Shown here: one piece after another, positions 15,055 to 22,372 of the stretch
Layout: every line of letters begins with the position of its first letter
Position numbering within the stretch: position 1 is the stretch's first letter
Assembly: GCA_947522695.1 (NCBI GenBank)
Contig: CANNTX010000010.1
Location: 1 to 29,798, forward strand
DNA: 29,798 nucleotides
Direction of reading: 5' to 3'
DNA from: an uncultured Bacilli bacterium
Lineage (GTDB): Bacteria > Bacillota_I > Bacilli_A > RF39 > UBA660
Notes under the pieces: model-generated
Told to the model about the DNA's origin: nothing
The model's input: the letters and a program-made list of their open reading frames with translations, nothing else
The model's database searches: none
Position numbers and translations under genes: made by a program

Positions 15055-15838
15055 AACTTTCGCCACCTTTTAAATTTAATATATTGATAACTTCATCAAC
15101 TCTAATAAATCTATTATAAATATATTTTACTAATAATTCTTTTTCTTTTGGAGTAACATTCCAATCATCAGGAAGATTATCCATGATATTAATTATAAAA
15201 TTTTTATCAATATTTTTTACTTTGTTAATGAATTCAGCTAATTCTTTATTAAATTCTTCATCATTAATTTTTATAGATTCCATCATAAGATTGTAATTAA
15301 ACGGATTTAAATCGTCTTTTTCAAAATTTTGGTTTATTAATCTTGATAGTTGAACTTCATCCCAAAGTGTTCCTAAATTAAATATATGACTATGATCTAT
15401 CATGTATATTTTTTTAGATTTTTCGTCAATCATTAAATTACCGTTATTTCTATCATAATTTCCAATTAATATATCAAAAATTAAGATTTTTACTGCATCA
15501 TTTCTATTAACAGATTTAATAATCCGATTGGAATTTAAAACAACATATGCATTATCATTATAAACTGTACCGAATGCAGTACCTTTTAAAGGCTTTATAT
15601 CTTTTTTTATGTTTTCATTATAGTCTTCAATTGTAACATTAATTAAATTATAATCAAATACAGGTAATTCTAAATATTCACATAAATTAGATGCAATAAA
15701 TTCATTTACTAATGTTTTAACACCTTGCACATTTCCAGGAAATTTAACAACGTAAGATTTGTTGTCATCACACCAAACAACATATGGATCCGTGCAACCA
15801 TTTCCCAATTTGTTTTTAATTTCTTTTATATTAATCAA
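15038..15838 (-). CDS. HipA-like kinase (HipA_2 family)
   Basis: 266 residues starting at TTG (15838), supported by GGAGTG 7 nt upstream; no in-frame ATG lies near. The kinase elements are visible in order: Lys32 in YVVKFPG (ATP lysine), Glu46 in VNEFIA, the catalytic loop GNYDRNNGN with Asp129 and Asn134, and the metal-binding Asp148 in MIDHSHIF. This is the compact HipA-like kinase arrangement, which lacks the N-terminal HipA_N domain of classical HipA toxins and has no HipB-like regulator next to it. HipA itself phosphorylates glutamyl-tRNA synthetase. The target here is unknown. It is transcribed with DUF3037 on the minus strand amid plus-strand genes, which suggests an accessory insertion. 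Confidence 0.82.
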   Translation of the reverse strand: MINIKEIKNKLGNGCTDPYVVWCDDNKSYVVKFPGNVQGVKTLVNEFIASNLCEYLELPVFDYNLINVTIEDYNENIKKDIKPLKGTAFGTVYNDNAYVVLNSNRIIKSVNRNDAVKILIFDILIGNYDRNNGNLMIDEKSKKIYMIDHSHIFNLGTLWDEVQLSRLINQNFEKDDLNPFNYNLMMESIKINDEEFNKELAEFINKVKNIDKNFIINIMDNLPDDWNVTPKEKELLVKYIYNRFIRVDEVINILNLKGGESYEEKN

Positions 15839-16025
15839 TAGTATTCACTCCAATCATCTAATCAAGAGTGCATTTACTATACTTAAATTCTACCATAAAA
15901 TAATAAATTTAATACAATAAATCACTCAAAATACATTTATTTTACGTAAAAAAACAATAATTATTATACAATAAAATAAAACAAATTCAATATAAATAGT
16001 TTAATTTCTTTAAAACAAAACGAAA

Positions 16026-16055
16026 TAAAAAACGAATCAATCTGATTCGTTAATT
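16026..16055 (-). terminator. Terminator of tRNA-His
   Basis: A 9-bp stem AACGAATCA (16031-16039) with TGATTCGTT (16043-16051) has a 3-nt loop. On the minus strand it is followed by T residues from the A run at 16027-16032. It also has a short T run on the plus side. Confidence 0.8.
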
Positions 16056-16063
16056 TTTTATAA

Positions 16064-16140
16064 TGGGGCGAAATGTGGGGATCGAACCCACGCATACCGG
16101 AGCCACAATCCGGCGTGTTAACCACTTCACCAATTCCGCC
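16064..16140 (-). tRNA. tRNA-His (anticodon GUG)
   Basis: The minus strand gives a 77-nt cloverleaf with a 7-bp acceptor stem plus the extra G-1 pairing with C73, the hallmark of tRNA-His. The anticodon loop TTGTGGC places GTG at the centre, the T arm has GGTTCGATCC, and CCA is encoded (16064-16066). It is divergent from the PAP2 gene. Confidence 0.95.
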
Positions 16141-16152
16141 ATGAACAAAGAT

Positions 16153-16181
16153 AGTTTATCAAATAACTTGCAAAATTGCAA
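16153..16181 (-). promoter_or_regulatory. Promoter of tRNA-His
   Basis: On the minus strand TTGCAA (16181-16176), a 17-nt spacer and TAAACT (16158-16153) lie 12 nt before the tRNA. Its -35 is one half of the palindrome at 16167-16182. Confidence 0.6.
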
Positions 16182-16182
16182 G
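16167..16182. promoter_or_regulatory. Palindrome shared by two divergent promoters
   Basis: CTTGCAAAATTGCAAG is a perfect inverted repeat (7-bp arms, 2-nt centre). Each half contains the -35 box of one promoter: tRNA-His on the minus strand, PAP2-ABC on the plus strand. It could be an operator or simply two overlapping -35 boxes. Confidence 0.5.
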
Positions 16183-16197
16183 TGTTTGTTGTATAAT
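16168..16197 (+). promoter_or_regulatory. Promoter of the PAP2-ABC exporter operon
   Basis: TTGCAA (16168-16173), an 18-nt spacer and a perfect TATAAT (16192-16197) place the start site at about 16204. The ATG is at 16205, so the transcript would be leaderless or nearly so; no ribosome site is present. Confidence 0.65.
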
Positions 16198-16204
16198 TTG
16201 GTTT

Positions 16205-16813
16205 ATGAAGAAATTTTTTAGTGAGAATAAAGATTATATATTAAATATGTTCCTGGTACTTGGAACAAATGCCTTTTTATATTTTATAGTAAAACATTTT
16301 ATACCAAGTTATCATTTAATAACATTACCTTTGGATGATAAAATACCTTTAATACCATTTTTTATAATTTTTTATACTATTTGGTATCCTTATTTATTTG
16401 TTGTATTTTATTTTATATTTAAAAAAGATAAAAATAAATTTAAATCACTAATAAAGAAATCTATTGTGTGTGCTGTTATAGCTGACTTATGTTTTATAAT
16501 TTATCCGACAATGGTTACTAGACCGGAAGTTAATGGTTATAATTCGTTAGTAAGTTTAATGTTATATATTACTTACATAACTGATATACCAGTTAATTGT
16601 TTTCCATCACTTCACTGCACATTTGCACTTCTTGTTATGTATGCAGTAACATTTGATAAAAACATGAATAAAGTATTTAGAATTCTTGTCGGTATTATTA
16701 GTCCGTTAATATGTTTATCTACTGTTTTAGTTAAACAACATTCAGTTATAGATGTGGTAGGTGCTTTATTTTTATCATGTATTATTTATGTAGATTTTAA
16801 AAAAAGAAAATAG
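16205..16813 (+). CDS. PAP2 superfamily membrane phosphatase
   Basis: 202 residues with about six membrane segments. The PAP2 signature is present as FPSLHC (Ser135, His137 within NCFPSLHCTFA) and KQHSVIDVVGA (His179, Asp183), which correspond to the second and third phosphatase motifs. Members dephosphorylate lipid phosphates such as undecaprenyl pyrophosphate or phosphatidate, or transfer phospho-head groups as in inositolphosphoceramide-type synthases; this protein looks closest to the latter membrane type. The start codon lies at the predicted transcription start. It is followed after 9 bp by the ABC exporter pair, whose ribosome site overlaps its stop codon, so the three are an operon. 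Confidence 0.85.
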   Translation: MKKFFSENKDYILNMFLVLGTNAFLYFIVKHFIPSYHLITLPLDDKIPLIPFFIIFYTIWYPYLFVVFYFIFKKDKNKFKSLIKKSIVCAVIADLCFIIYPTMVTRPEVNGYNSLVSLMLYITYITDIPVNCFPSLHCTFALLVMYAVTFDKNMNKVFRILVGIISPLICLSTVLVKQHSVIDVVGALFLSCIIYVDFKKRK

Positions 16814-16822
16814 GAGGAAAAT

Positions 16823-18577
16823 ATGTTAAAATTATTTAAAAATTTAACTAAAAAAGAAGTTTTTTTTATGATAATAAGTTCATTACTTATTATTTTTCAA
16901 GTTGCGTTAGAACTTAAAATGCCTGATTATATGTCGCAAATAACTATTTTAGTTCAAACTGAAGGAGCAAGTTTTAGTGATTTATTAACTAATGGAGCAT
17001 ATATGATGTTGTGTGCTTTAGGAAGTTTATTATCAGCTGTTGCAACAGGTTATCTAATTGCGGAAATAACTAGTAAATTTAGTTTAAATACTAGAAGTAA
17101 ATTATATAAAAAAATTATTCATTTAGATACTGATAAAACTAAAGAGTTTAAGACATCTTCATTAATTACAAGAACAACTAATGATATAACACAAGTTGAA
17201 AACTTACTTGGATTTGGTATGCAAATGTTAATTAAAGCACCACTTACAGCTGCTTGGGCAATAACTAAGATTTTAAATAAAAATATTGAGTGGAGTATTG
17301 CGACTATTATTGCCGTTCTAATATTAATATTTACATTATTAAATATTATGTTTAGAGTGTTACCTAGATTTAAAATTGTTCAAAGTTTAATTGATAAATT
17401 AAATGGAGTTGAAAGAGAAAATCTTCAAGGAATTAGAGTAGTAAGAGCGTTTAATGCCGAAAAATATTCAGAGGATAAATTTGATAAAGTTAATAATGAA
17501 TTAACATCTAATCAATTAAAGAATCAAAAGTTATTTGCAATTCTTAGTCCGGTTATGTATTTAGTTATGAATGGATTATCTTTATCAATTTATATAATTG
17601 GAGCTATATTAATAAGTAATTCATTATTAATAGATAAACTAACTTTATTTAGTAATATGGTAGTGTTTTATTCATATGCTATGCAAGTTATCATGTCATT
17701 TTTAATGCTTGTTATGGTGTTTATGATGCTTCCTAGAGCTGAGGTTTCAGCTAAACGTATTAATGAAGTATTAGATGTTGAAGATAAAATAATTGAAGGA
17801 AATATTACTAGTGGTAAAGAAACAGGTACTGTAGAATTTAAAAATGTTTCATTTAAATATCCTGATGCCGAAGAATATGTTTTAGAAAATATATCTTTTA
17901 AAGCAAATAAGGGAGAAACAATCGCCTTTATAGGATCTACTGGTTCTGGTAAGTCAACCCTAATTAATCTTATTCCAAGATTTTATGATGTAACAAGTGG
18001 TGAAATATTAGTTGATGGAATAAATGTTAAAGATTATCAAAAAGAAACACTTAACAATATAATTGGATATGTTTCACAAAAAGCAGTTATTTTTAGTGGT
18101 ACTGTTAAAAGTAATATTAAGTTTGGTAAATCAAAAAATAAAATAAGTGAAAAAGATATATTAGATGCTGCTAAAATAGCTGAAGCTAAAGAATTTGTTG
18201 AGAAAATGGAAGATACATATAACTCGCATATTTCTCAAGGTGGAACTAATATTTCAGGTGGTCAAAAACAAAGATTATCTATTGCTAGAGCGGTTGCGAA
18301 AGATCCAGAAATTTATATTTTTGATGATTCATTTAGTGCTTTAGATTATAAAACAGATGCGGTATTAAGACATAATTTAAAGAAAAATAAGAAAGATGCT
18401 ACCATGTTAATTGTTGCACAAAGAATTGGAACAATTATGAATGCGGATAAAATTATGGTACTAGATAATGGTAAATGTGTTGGAATGGGTACTCATAAAG
18501 AATTACTTAAAAACTGTGAAGTATATAAAGAAATTGCCTTATCACAATTATCAAAGGAGGAATTAGAAAATGCATAA
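16823..18577 (+). CDS. Heterodimeric ABC exporter subunit 1 (degenerate-site nucleotide-binding domain)
   Basis: 584 residues: a six-helix type IV exporter transmembrane domain (about 1-320) and a nucleotide-binding domain. Walker A is GSTGSGKST (371-379), the signature is ISGGQKQR (477-484), and Walker B is IYIFDDS, in which Asp502 replaces the catalytic Glu. A canonical signature with a catalytically weakened Walker B is the arrangement of the first subunit in LmrCD, BmrCD and TM287/288. The AGGAGG site overlaps the upstream stop. It pairs with the following gene, with which it overlaps by 8 bp. Substrate unknown; drugs, lipids or peptides are all possible. Confidence 0.92.
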   Translation: MLKLFKNLTKKEVFFMIISSLLIIFQVALELKMPDYMSQITILVQTEGASFSDLLTNGAYMMLCALGSLLSAVATGYLIAEITSKFSLNTRSKLYKKIIHLDTDKTKEFKTSSLITRTTNDITQVENLLGFGMQMLIKAPLTAAWAITKILNKNIEWSIATIIAVLILIFTLLNIMFRVLPRFKIVQSLIDKLNGVERENLQGIRVVRAFNAEKYSEDKFDKVNNELTSNQLKNQKLFAILSPVMYLVMNGLSLSIYIIGAILISNSLLIDKLTLFSNMVVFYSYAMQVIMSFLMLVMVFMMLPRAEVSAKRINEVLDVEDKIIEGNITSGKETGTVEFKNVSFKYPDAEEYVLENISFKANKGETIAFIGSTGSGKSTLINLIPRFYDVTSGEILVDGINVKDYQKETLNNIIGYVSQKAVIFSGTVKSNIKFGKSKNKISEKDILDAAKIAEAKEFVEKMEDTYNSHISQGGTNISGGQKQRLSIARAVAKDPEIYIFDDSFSALDYKTDAVLRHNLKKNKKDATMLIVAQRIGTIMNADKIMVLDNGKCVGMGTHKELLKNCEVYKEIALSQLSKEELENA

Positions 18578-20570
18578 TAAAAGTCGTAATGATGCTCCTA
18601 CAAAACCAAAAGATTTTAAAAAATCAATTATGAGATTATTTAAGGAATTAAATAGTTATAAAGTTTTAGTAATTATATCAATAATTCTTGCTGTTGCATC
18701 AACAATACTTACAATATTTTGTCCTAATAAAATGGCTGATTTAACTGATGAAATTAGGAATGGTTTAACAATTAATACAAGTGCCTTAAATGAAGTTGTA
18801 GCTAAGTCTAGTGAAAAACTTGCATCCAATAGACTAGAGGATATTGAAGTAAGTGGTGTAACAATTAGTCCTCAAGATCAAATCGTGTTTATGTCTATTA
18901 TGGAAAAAGTTGATGGAAAAGAGAAGACAAGTCTTTATAAAGCATATGAAGAATTACCTGAAAGTGTAAAAAATGCTATTAAACCAGTAATGAATATGGA
19001 TAATATTAAACATATTGCAATATTACTTGGTACATTATATATAATAAGTAGTTTATTTAGTTATGTTCAATCATTAATAATGACAGATATTTCTAATAAA
19101 TATGCAAATAAGTTAAGAAGTAAAATTAATGCTAAAATTAATAGATTACCTTTAAGTTATTTTGATAAAACCTCATATGGAGATGTTTTATCAAGAACAA
19201 CTAATGATGTAGATACAATTGCATCATCATTTAATAACTCATTATCTACTTTAGTTAGTGCATCAGTTCTTTTAATAGGTATTACATTTATGATGTTTAA
19301 AACTAATGTGTATATGAGCCTAGCAGCTATTTTATCAAGTGTTATTGGTTTTGTTTTAATGTTTGGAATTATGGGAAAGAGCCAAAAATATTTTGATTTA
19401 AGACAGAAAGAATTAGGTGCTTTAAATGGACATATTGAAGAAGTATATTCCGGATTAAATGTAATTAAAACTTATAACGCAGAAGAAGAAGTAACTAAAA
19501 AATTTGATAAATATAATGAAAAAGTATATGTTGCTAATAAGAAGAGTGAGTTCTTATCAGGATTTATGCATCCATTAATGGGATTTATTGGAAATTTAGG
19601 TTATGTTTCAGTATGCGTATTAGGTGCTGTTTTAACAAGTAAAAATATTATTACATTTGGTACAATTATTGCCTTTATTTCATATTGCCGTTTATTTTCA
19701 TCACCTCTTACGCAGTTAGGACAAGTTGTTGCATCTTTACAAGGTGCTGCATCAGCAAGTGAAAGAGTATTTGAATTCTTAGATAGTAAAGAATTAAGTG
19801 ATGAATCATCATTTACTAATCATTTAGATAAAAAACTTGTTAAGGGAAACATTGAATTTAAAAATGTATCATTTAGTTATGATGAAGGAAAGGAAATAAT
19901 TAAAAACTTTAGTGCTAAATGTAAGGCTCATGATAAAATTGCAATTGTTGGGCCAACAGGAGCTGGTAAAACTACAATGGTTAATTTACTTATGAAATTT
20001 TATGAAATAAATAAAGGTGATATCTTAATTGATGGAGTATCAACTAAAGAATTAACTAGAGAAAATATTCATGATTTATTTACTATGGTTTTACAAGATA
20101 CTTGGTTATTTAATGGAACAATTAAAGAAAACTTAATATATAATAGAGAAAATATAACTGATGATGAAATTAAGAAGGTATGTAAAATAGTTGGAATTGA
20201 TCATTTTATTAAAACGTTATCGGATGGATATGATACAGTTATTAATGATCAAGATCAAATATCAATTGGACAAAAACAATTATTAACAATTGCGAGAGCT
20301 ATGCTTTCTGATACACCATTTATAATTTTAGATGAAGCAACATCTAATGTTGATACTAGAACTGAAGAATTAGTTCAAAAAGCAATGGATAAATTAATGA
20401 GAAATAAAACATCATTTATAATTGCTCATAGATTATCAACTATTAAGAATGCTGATTTAATACTAGTTATGAAAGATGGTAATATTATTGAAAGTGGAAA
20501 TCATGAAGAATTATTAAAACAAGGTGGCTTTTATAGTGAACTTTATAATTCTCAGTTTAGTGAAGAATAA
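18570..20570 (+). CDS. Heterodimeric ABC exporter subunit 2 (catalytic Walker B, degenerate signature)
   Basis: 666 residues. The transmembrane domain carries a large insertion of about 90 residues between the first two helices (residues about 55-145, hydrophilic), as in BmrD-like subunits, probably an extracellular domain. Walker A is GPTGAGKTT (461-469), Walker B ends in DE (588-589), and the signature is ISIGQKQ (564-570), lacking the second position of SGGQ. Together with subunit 1 this gives one complete and one impaired ATP site. AAAGGAGG lies 6 nt before the ATG inside the upstream gene. A terminator follows at 20584-20610. Confidence 0.92.
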   Translation: MHNKSRNDAPTKPKDFKKSIMRLFKELNSYKVLVIISIILAVASTILTIFCPNKMADLTDEIRNGLTINTSALNEVVAKSSEKLASNRLEDIEVSGVTISPQDQIVFMSIMEKVDGKEKTSLYKAYEELPESVKNAIKPVMNMDNIKHIAILLGTLYIISSLFSYVQSLIMTDISNKYANKLRSKINAKINRLPLSYFDKTSYGDVLSRTTNDVDTIASSFNNSLSTLVSASVLLIGITFMMFKTNVYMSLAAILSSVIGFVLMFGIMGKSQKYFDLRQKELGALNGHIEEVYSGLNVIKTYNAEEEVTKKFDKYNEKVYVANKKSEFLSGFMHPLMGFIGNLGYVSVCVLGAVLTSKNIITFGTIIAFISYCRLFSSPLTQLGQVVASLQGAASASERVFEFLDSKELSDESSFTNHLDKKLVKGNIEFKNVSFSYDEGKEIIKNFSAKCKAHDKIAIVGPTGAGKTTMVNLLMKFYEINKGDILIDGVSTKELTRENIHDLFTMVLQDTWLFNGTIKENLIYNRENITDDEIKKVCKIVGIDHFIKTLSDGYDTVINDQDQISIGQKQLLTIARAMLSDTPFIILDEATSNVDTRTEELVQKAMDKLMRNKTSFIIAHRLSTIKNADLILVMKDGNIIESGNHEELLKQGGFYSELYNSQFSEE

Positions 20571-20583
20571 TATTAATTTACAT

Positions 20584-20610
20584 AAAAATATGTCAAACGG
20601 CATATTTTTT
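20584..20610 (+). terminator. Terminator of the PAP2-ABC operon
   Basis: AAAAATATG (20584-20592) pairs with CATATTTTT (20601-20609) across an 8-nt loop and continues into T residues. Confidence 0.75.
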
Positions 20611-20632
20611 ATTTTCTTTTAAGGAAACTATC

Positions 20633-20661
20633 TTGCTAATAAAAACTTATTGTAGTATTAT
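20633..20661 (+). promoter_or_regulatory. Promoter of the mraZ (dcw) cluster
   Basis: TTGCTA (20633-20638), a 17-nt spacer and TATTAT (20656-20661) precede the MraZ boxes. The overlapping TATAAT (20659-20664) is an alternative -10 with a poorer spacing. Confidence 0.55.
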
Positions 20662-20669
20662 AATGGTAG

Positions 20670-20696
20670 CAGGTGGCAGAAAGTGGAAGAAAGTGG
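20670..20696 (+). promoter_or_regulatory. MraZ operator, three boxes at 10-nt spacing
   Basis: CAGGTGG (20670-20676), AAAGTGG (20680-20686) and AAAGTGG (20690-20696) recur every 10 nt just upstream of the mraZ start. MraZ is known to bind direct repeats upstream of its own gene; the consensus in Mollicutes is AAAGTG[T/G] repeated with 3-nt spacers. The two downstream boxes fit it exactly and the first is degenerate. They sit between promoter and start codon, which suits autoregulation. Confidence 0.8.
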
Positions 20697-20705
20697 TGAA
20701 TGCAT

Positions 20706-21149
20706 ATGCTAATGGGGGAATTTCATCATAATATAGATGATAAAGGAAGATTAATAATACCAGCTAAATTTAGAGAAGACCTTGGTAACGAGTTTGTAGT
20801 TACTAGAGGAATTGAAAAATGTTTATTTGTCTATTCTAAAGAAGAGTGGAACAAAATAGTTGAAAAGTTAAAAAAACTTCCATTTACCAATAAAGATGCA
20901 AGAAACTTTACTCGTTTTTTCCTATCTGGTGCCTCAATGTGCGAATTCGACCGTCAAGGTAGAATAAACATATCCTCAAACTTAATTAATTATGCATCTT
21001 TAAACAAAGAATGTGTAGTAATTGGTGCCAATGATCGTTTAGAAATTTGGAGTGAGGAATTATGGAACAATTTCTTTGAATCAAATGAAGATAACTTATC
21101 AGATATAGCAGAAAACTTATTTAAGGATAATTTATATGAAACATTATAG
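20706..21149 (+). CDS. mraZ: Transcriptional regulator MraZ
   Basis: 147 residues from the ATG at 20706, giving [16 protein letters not shown], the usual MFMGEYxHxID start; an in-frame ATG six bases earlier lies in the operator. Two AbrB/SpoVT-like halves are visible, each with its DxxGR motif (DDKGRLIIP and DRQGRINIS). MraZ forms rings and binds the repeats in front of the dcw cluster; in other bacteria it represses or activates it. It overlaps rsmH by 14 bp and heads the operon. Confidence 0.95.
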   Translation: MLMGEFHHNIDDKGRLIIPAKFREDLGNEFVVTRGIEKCLFVYSKEEWNKIVEKLKKLPFTNKDARNFTRFFLSGASMCEFDRQGRINISSNLINYASLNKECVVIGANDRLEIWSEELWNNFFESNEDNLSDIAENLFKDNLYETL

Positions 21150-22059
21150 TGTATTAAAAAAAGAACTTATTGATGGATTAAATATAAATCCTGATGGAAT
21201 ATATGTAGATGCTACCTTAGGTTATGCAGGAGATTCAAGTGAAATTTTAAAGCGAATGAAAAGGGGTTTTCTTTTCGCCTTTGATCAAGATGAAGAAGCA
21301 ATAAAATATAGTGATGATATCTTAAAAAATATTAGTTCTAATTATAAGATTATTTATTCTAATTTTAAGAATATTAAAGAAAAATTAAATGAAGAAAATA
21401 TTTCTAAAGTAGATGGAATAATTTATGATTTAGGAATATCAAGTCCACAAATTGATGAGGATTATAGAGGATTCTCATTTATGAAGGATGCAGAACTTGA
21501 TATGCGTATGGATTTAAGTAATCCATTAACTGCTAAGTATGTTGTTAATAATTATAAACTAGAAGATTTAACTAATATTTTTTATAAGTATGGAGAAGAA
21601 GATTTTTCTAAAAGTATTGCTTCATCAATTGTAAAAGCAAGAAAAAATAATGAAATTAATACAACATTAGAATTAGTAGAAATAATTAAACAAGGTGTTC
21701 CTTACAAGTATTTTGTAACTAAACATCCTGAAAGAAGAATATTTCAAGCTATTCGTATTGAGGTAAATGATGAATTAAATGTATTATCATCTTCTATTAA
21801 TGATGCAATAGATATGTTAAAACCAGGTGGAAGATTATGTGTAATAACTTTTCATTCATTAGAAGATCGTATAGTTAAAAAAATATTTAAAGAAAAAAGT
21901 GAAGTTAATGATTTAGTAAAAGGTTTACCAATAATTCCTGAAGAATATAAGCCAATTATTAAATTGATAAATAAAAAACCAATTCTTCCGAGTAATGAGG
22001 AATTAGATGAAAATAGTAGAAGTAAAAGTGCAAAATTAAGAATAATAGAGAGGATATAA
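21136..22059 (+). CDS. rsmH: 16S rRNA (cytosine-N4-)-methyltransferase RsmH
   Basis: 307 residues. RsmH methylates N4 of C1402 in 16S rRNA. The SAM-binding motif is [10 protein letters not shown] (about 25-34) rather than the usual DxTLGxGGHS; the Tyr-Ala variant is notable but the rest of the family blocks are intact: [21 protein letters not shown]-like [25 protein letters not shown] and the C-terminal [12 protein letters not shown]. It follows mraZ with overlap, as usual. Confidence 0.95.
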   Translation: MKHYSVLKKELIDGLNINPDGIYVDATLGYAGDSSEILKRMKRGFLFAFDQDEEAIKYSDDILKNISSNYKIIYSNFKNIKEKLNEENISKVDGIIYDLGISSPQIDEDYRGFSFMKDAELDMRMDLSNPLTAKYVVNNYKLEDLTNIFYKYGEEDFSKSIASSIVKARKNNEINTTLELVEIIKQGVPYKYFVTKHPERRIFQAIRIEVNDELNVLSSSINDAIDMLKPGGRLCVITFHSLEDRIVKKIFKEKSEVNDLVKGLPIIPEEYKPIIKLINKKPILPSNEELDENSRSKSAKLRIIERI

Positions 22060-22064
22060 TAATT

Positions 22065-22355
22065 ATGAAAAAGACTAGAAGAAGAGTTAAAGTAAGATTT
22101 ATAGATAGATTAATAACTGCATTAATTGTTATTTTAGTTGTATCTAGTCCAATTGTAGTTGTATATTCTAAGAGTGTTCTATCTAAAAGTAATATTGAAT
22201 TAGAAAGAATGAAAAGTAAAATAGAAAAACAAGAAACAATGAATGAAAGCATAAGTATGAAAATTAATGAGATAGCTAGTTTATCGAATATTCAAGATAT
22301 TGCTAAAGATTATGGATTAACATATCAAAATGATAATATAATTGTGGTAAAATAA
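22065..22355 (+). CDS. ftsL: FtsL/DivIC-like cell-division protein
   Basis: 96 residues: a basic cytoplasmic N-terminus (KKTRRRVKVRF), one membrane segment (about 14-34) and an extracellular coiled coil (about 40-75) ending in NIQDIAKDYGLTYQNDNI, the usual FtsL/DivIC close. FtsL bridges the divisome with its partners in activating septal PBP2. The sequence is poorly conserved as always, and the assignment rests on topology and position between rsmH and the PBP. A GAGAGGATA site precedes it, and it begins 5 bp after rsmH. Confidence 0.75.
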   Translation: MKKTRRRVKVRFIDRLITALIVILVVSSPIVVVYSKSVLSKSNIELERMKSKIEKQETMNESISMKINEIASLSNIQDIAKDYGLTYQNDNIIVVK

Positions 22356-22372
22356 GTACAGGTGATGATAAA

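Noticed and set aside
14290..16140. Integration of the HipA-like/DUF3037 pair at tRNA-His with a duplicated attachment site
   Set aside because: No copy of the tRNA 3' end is found at the far side of the pair and there is no integrase gene.
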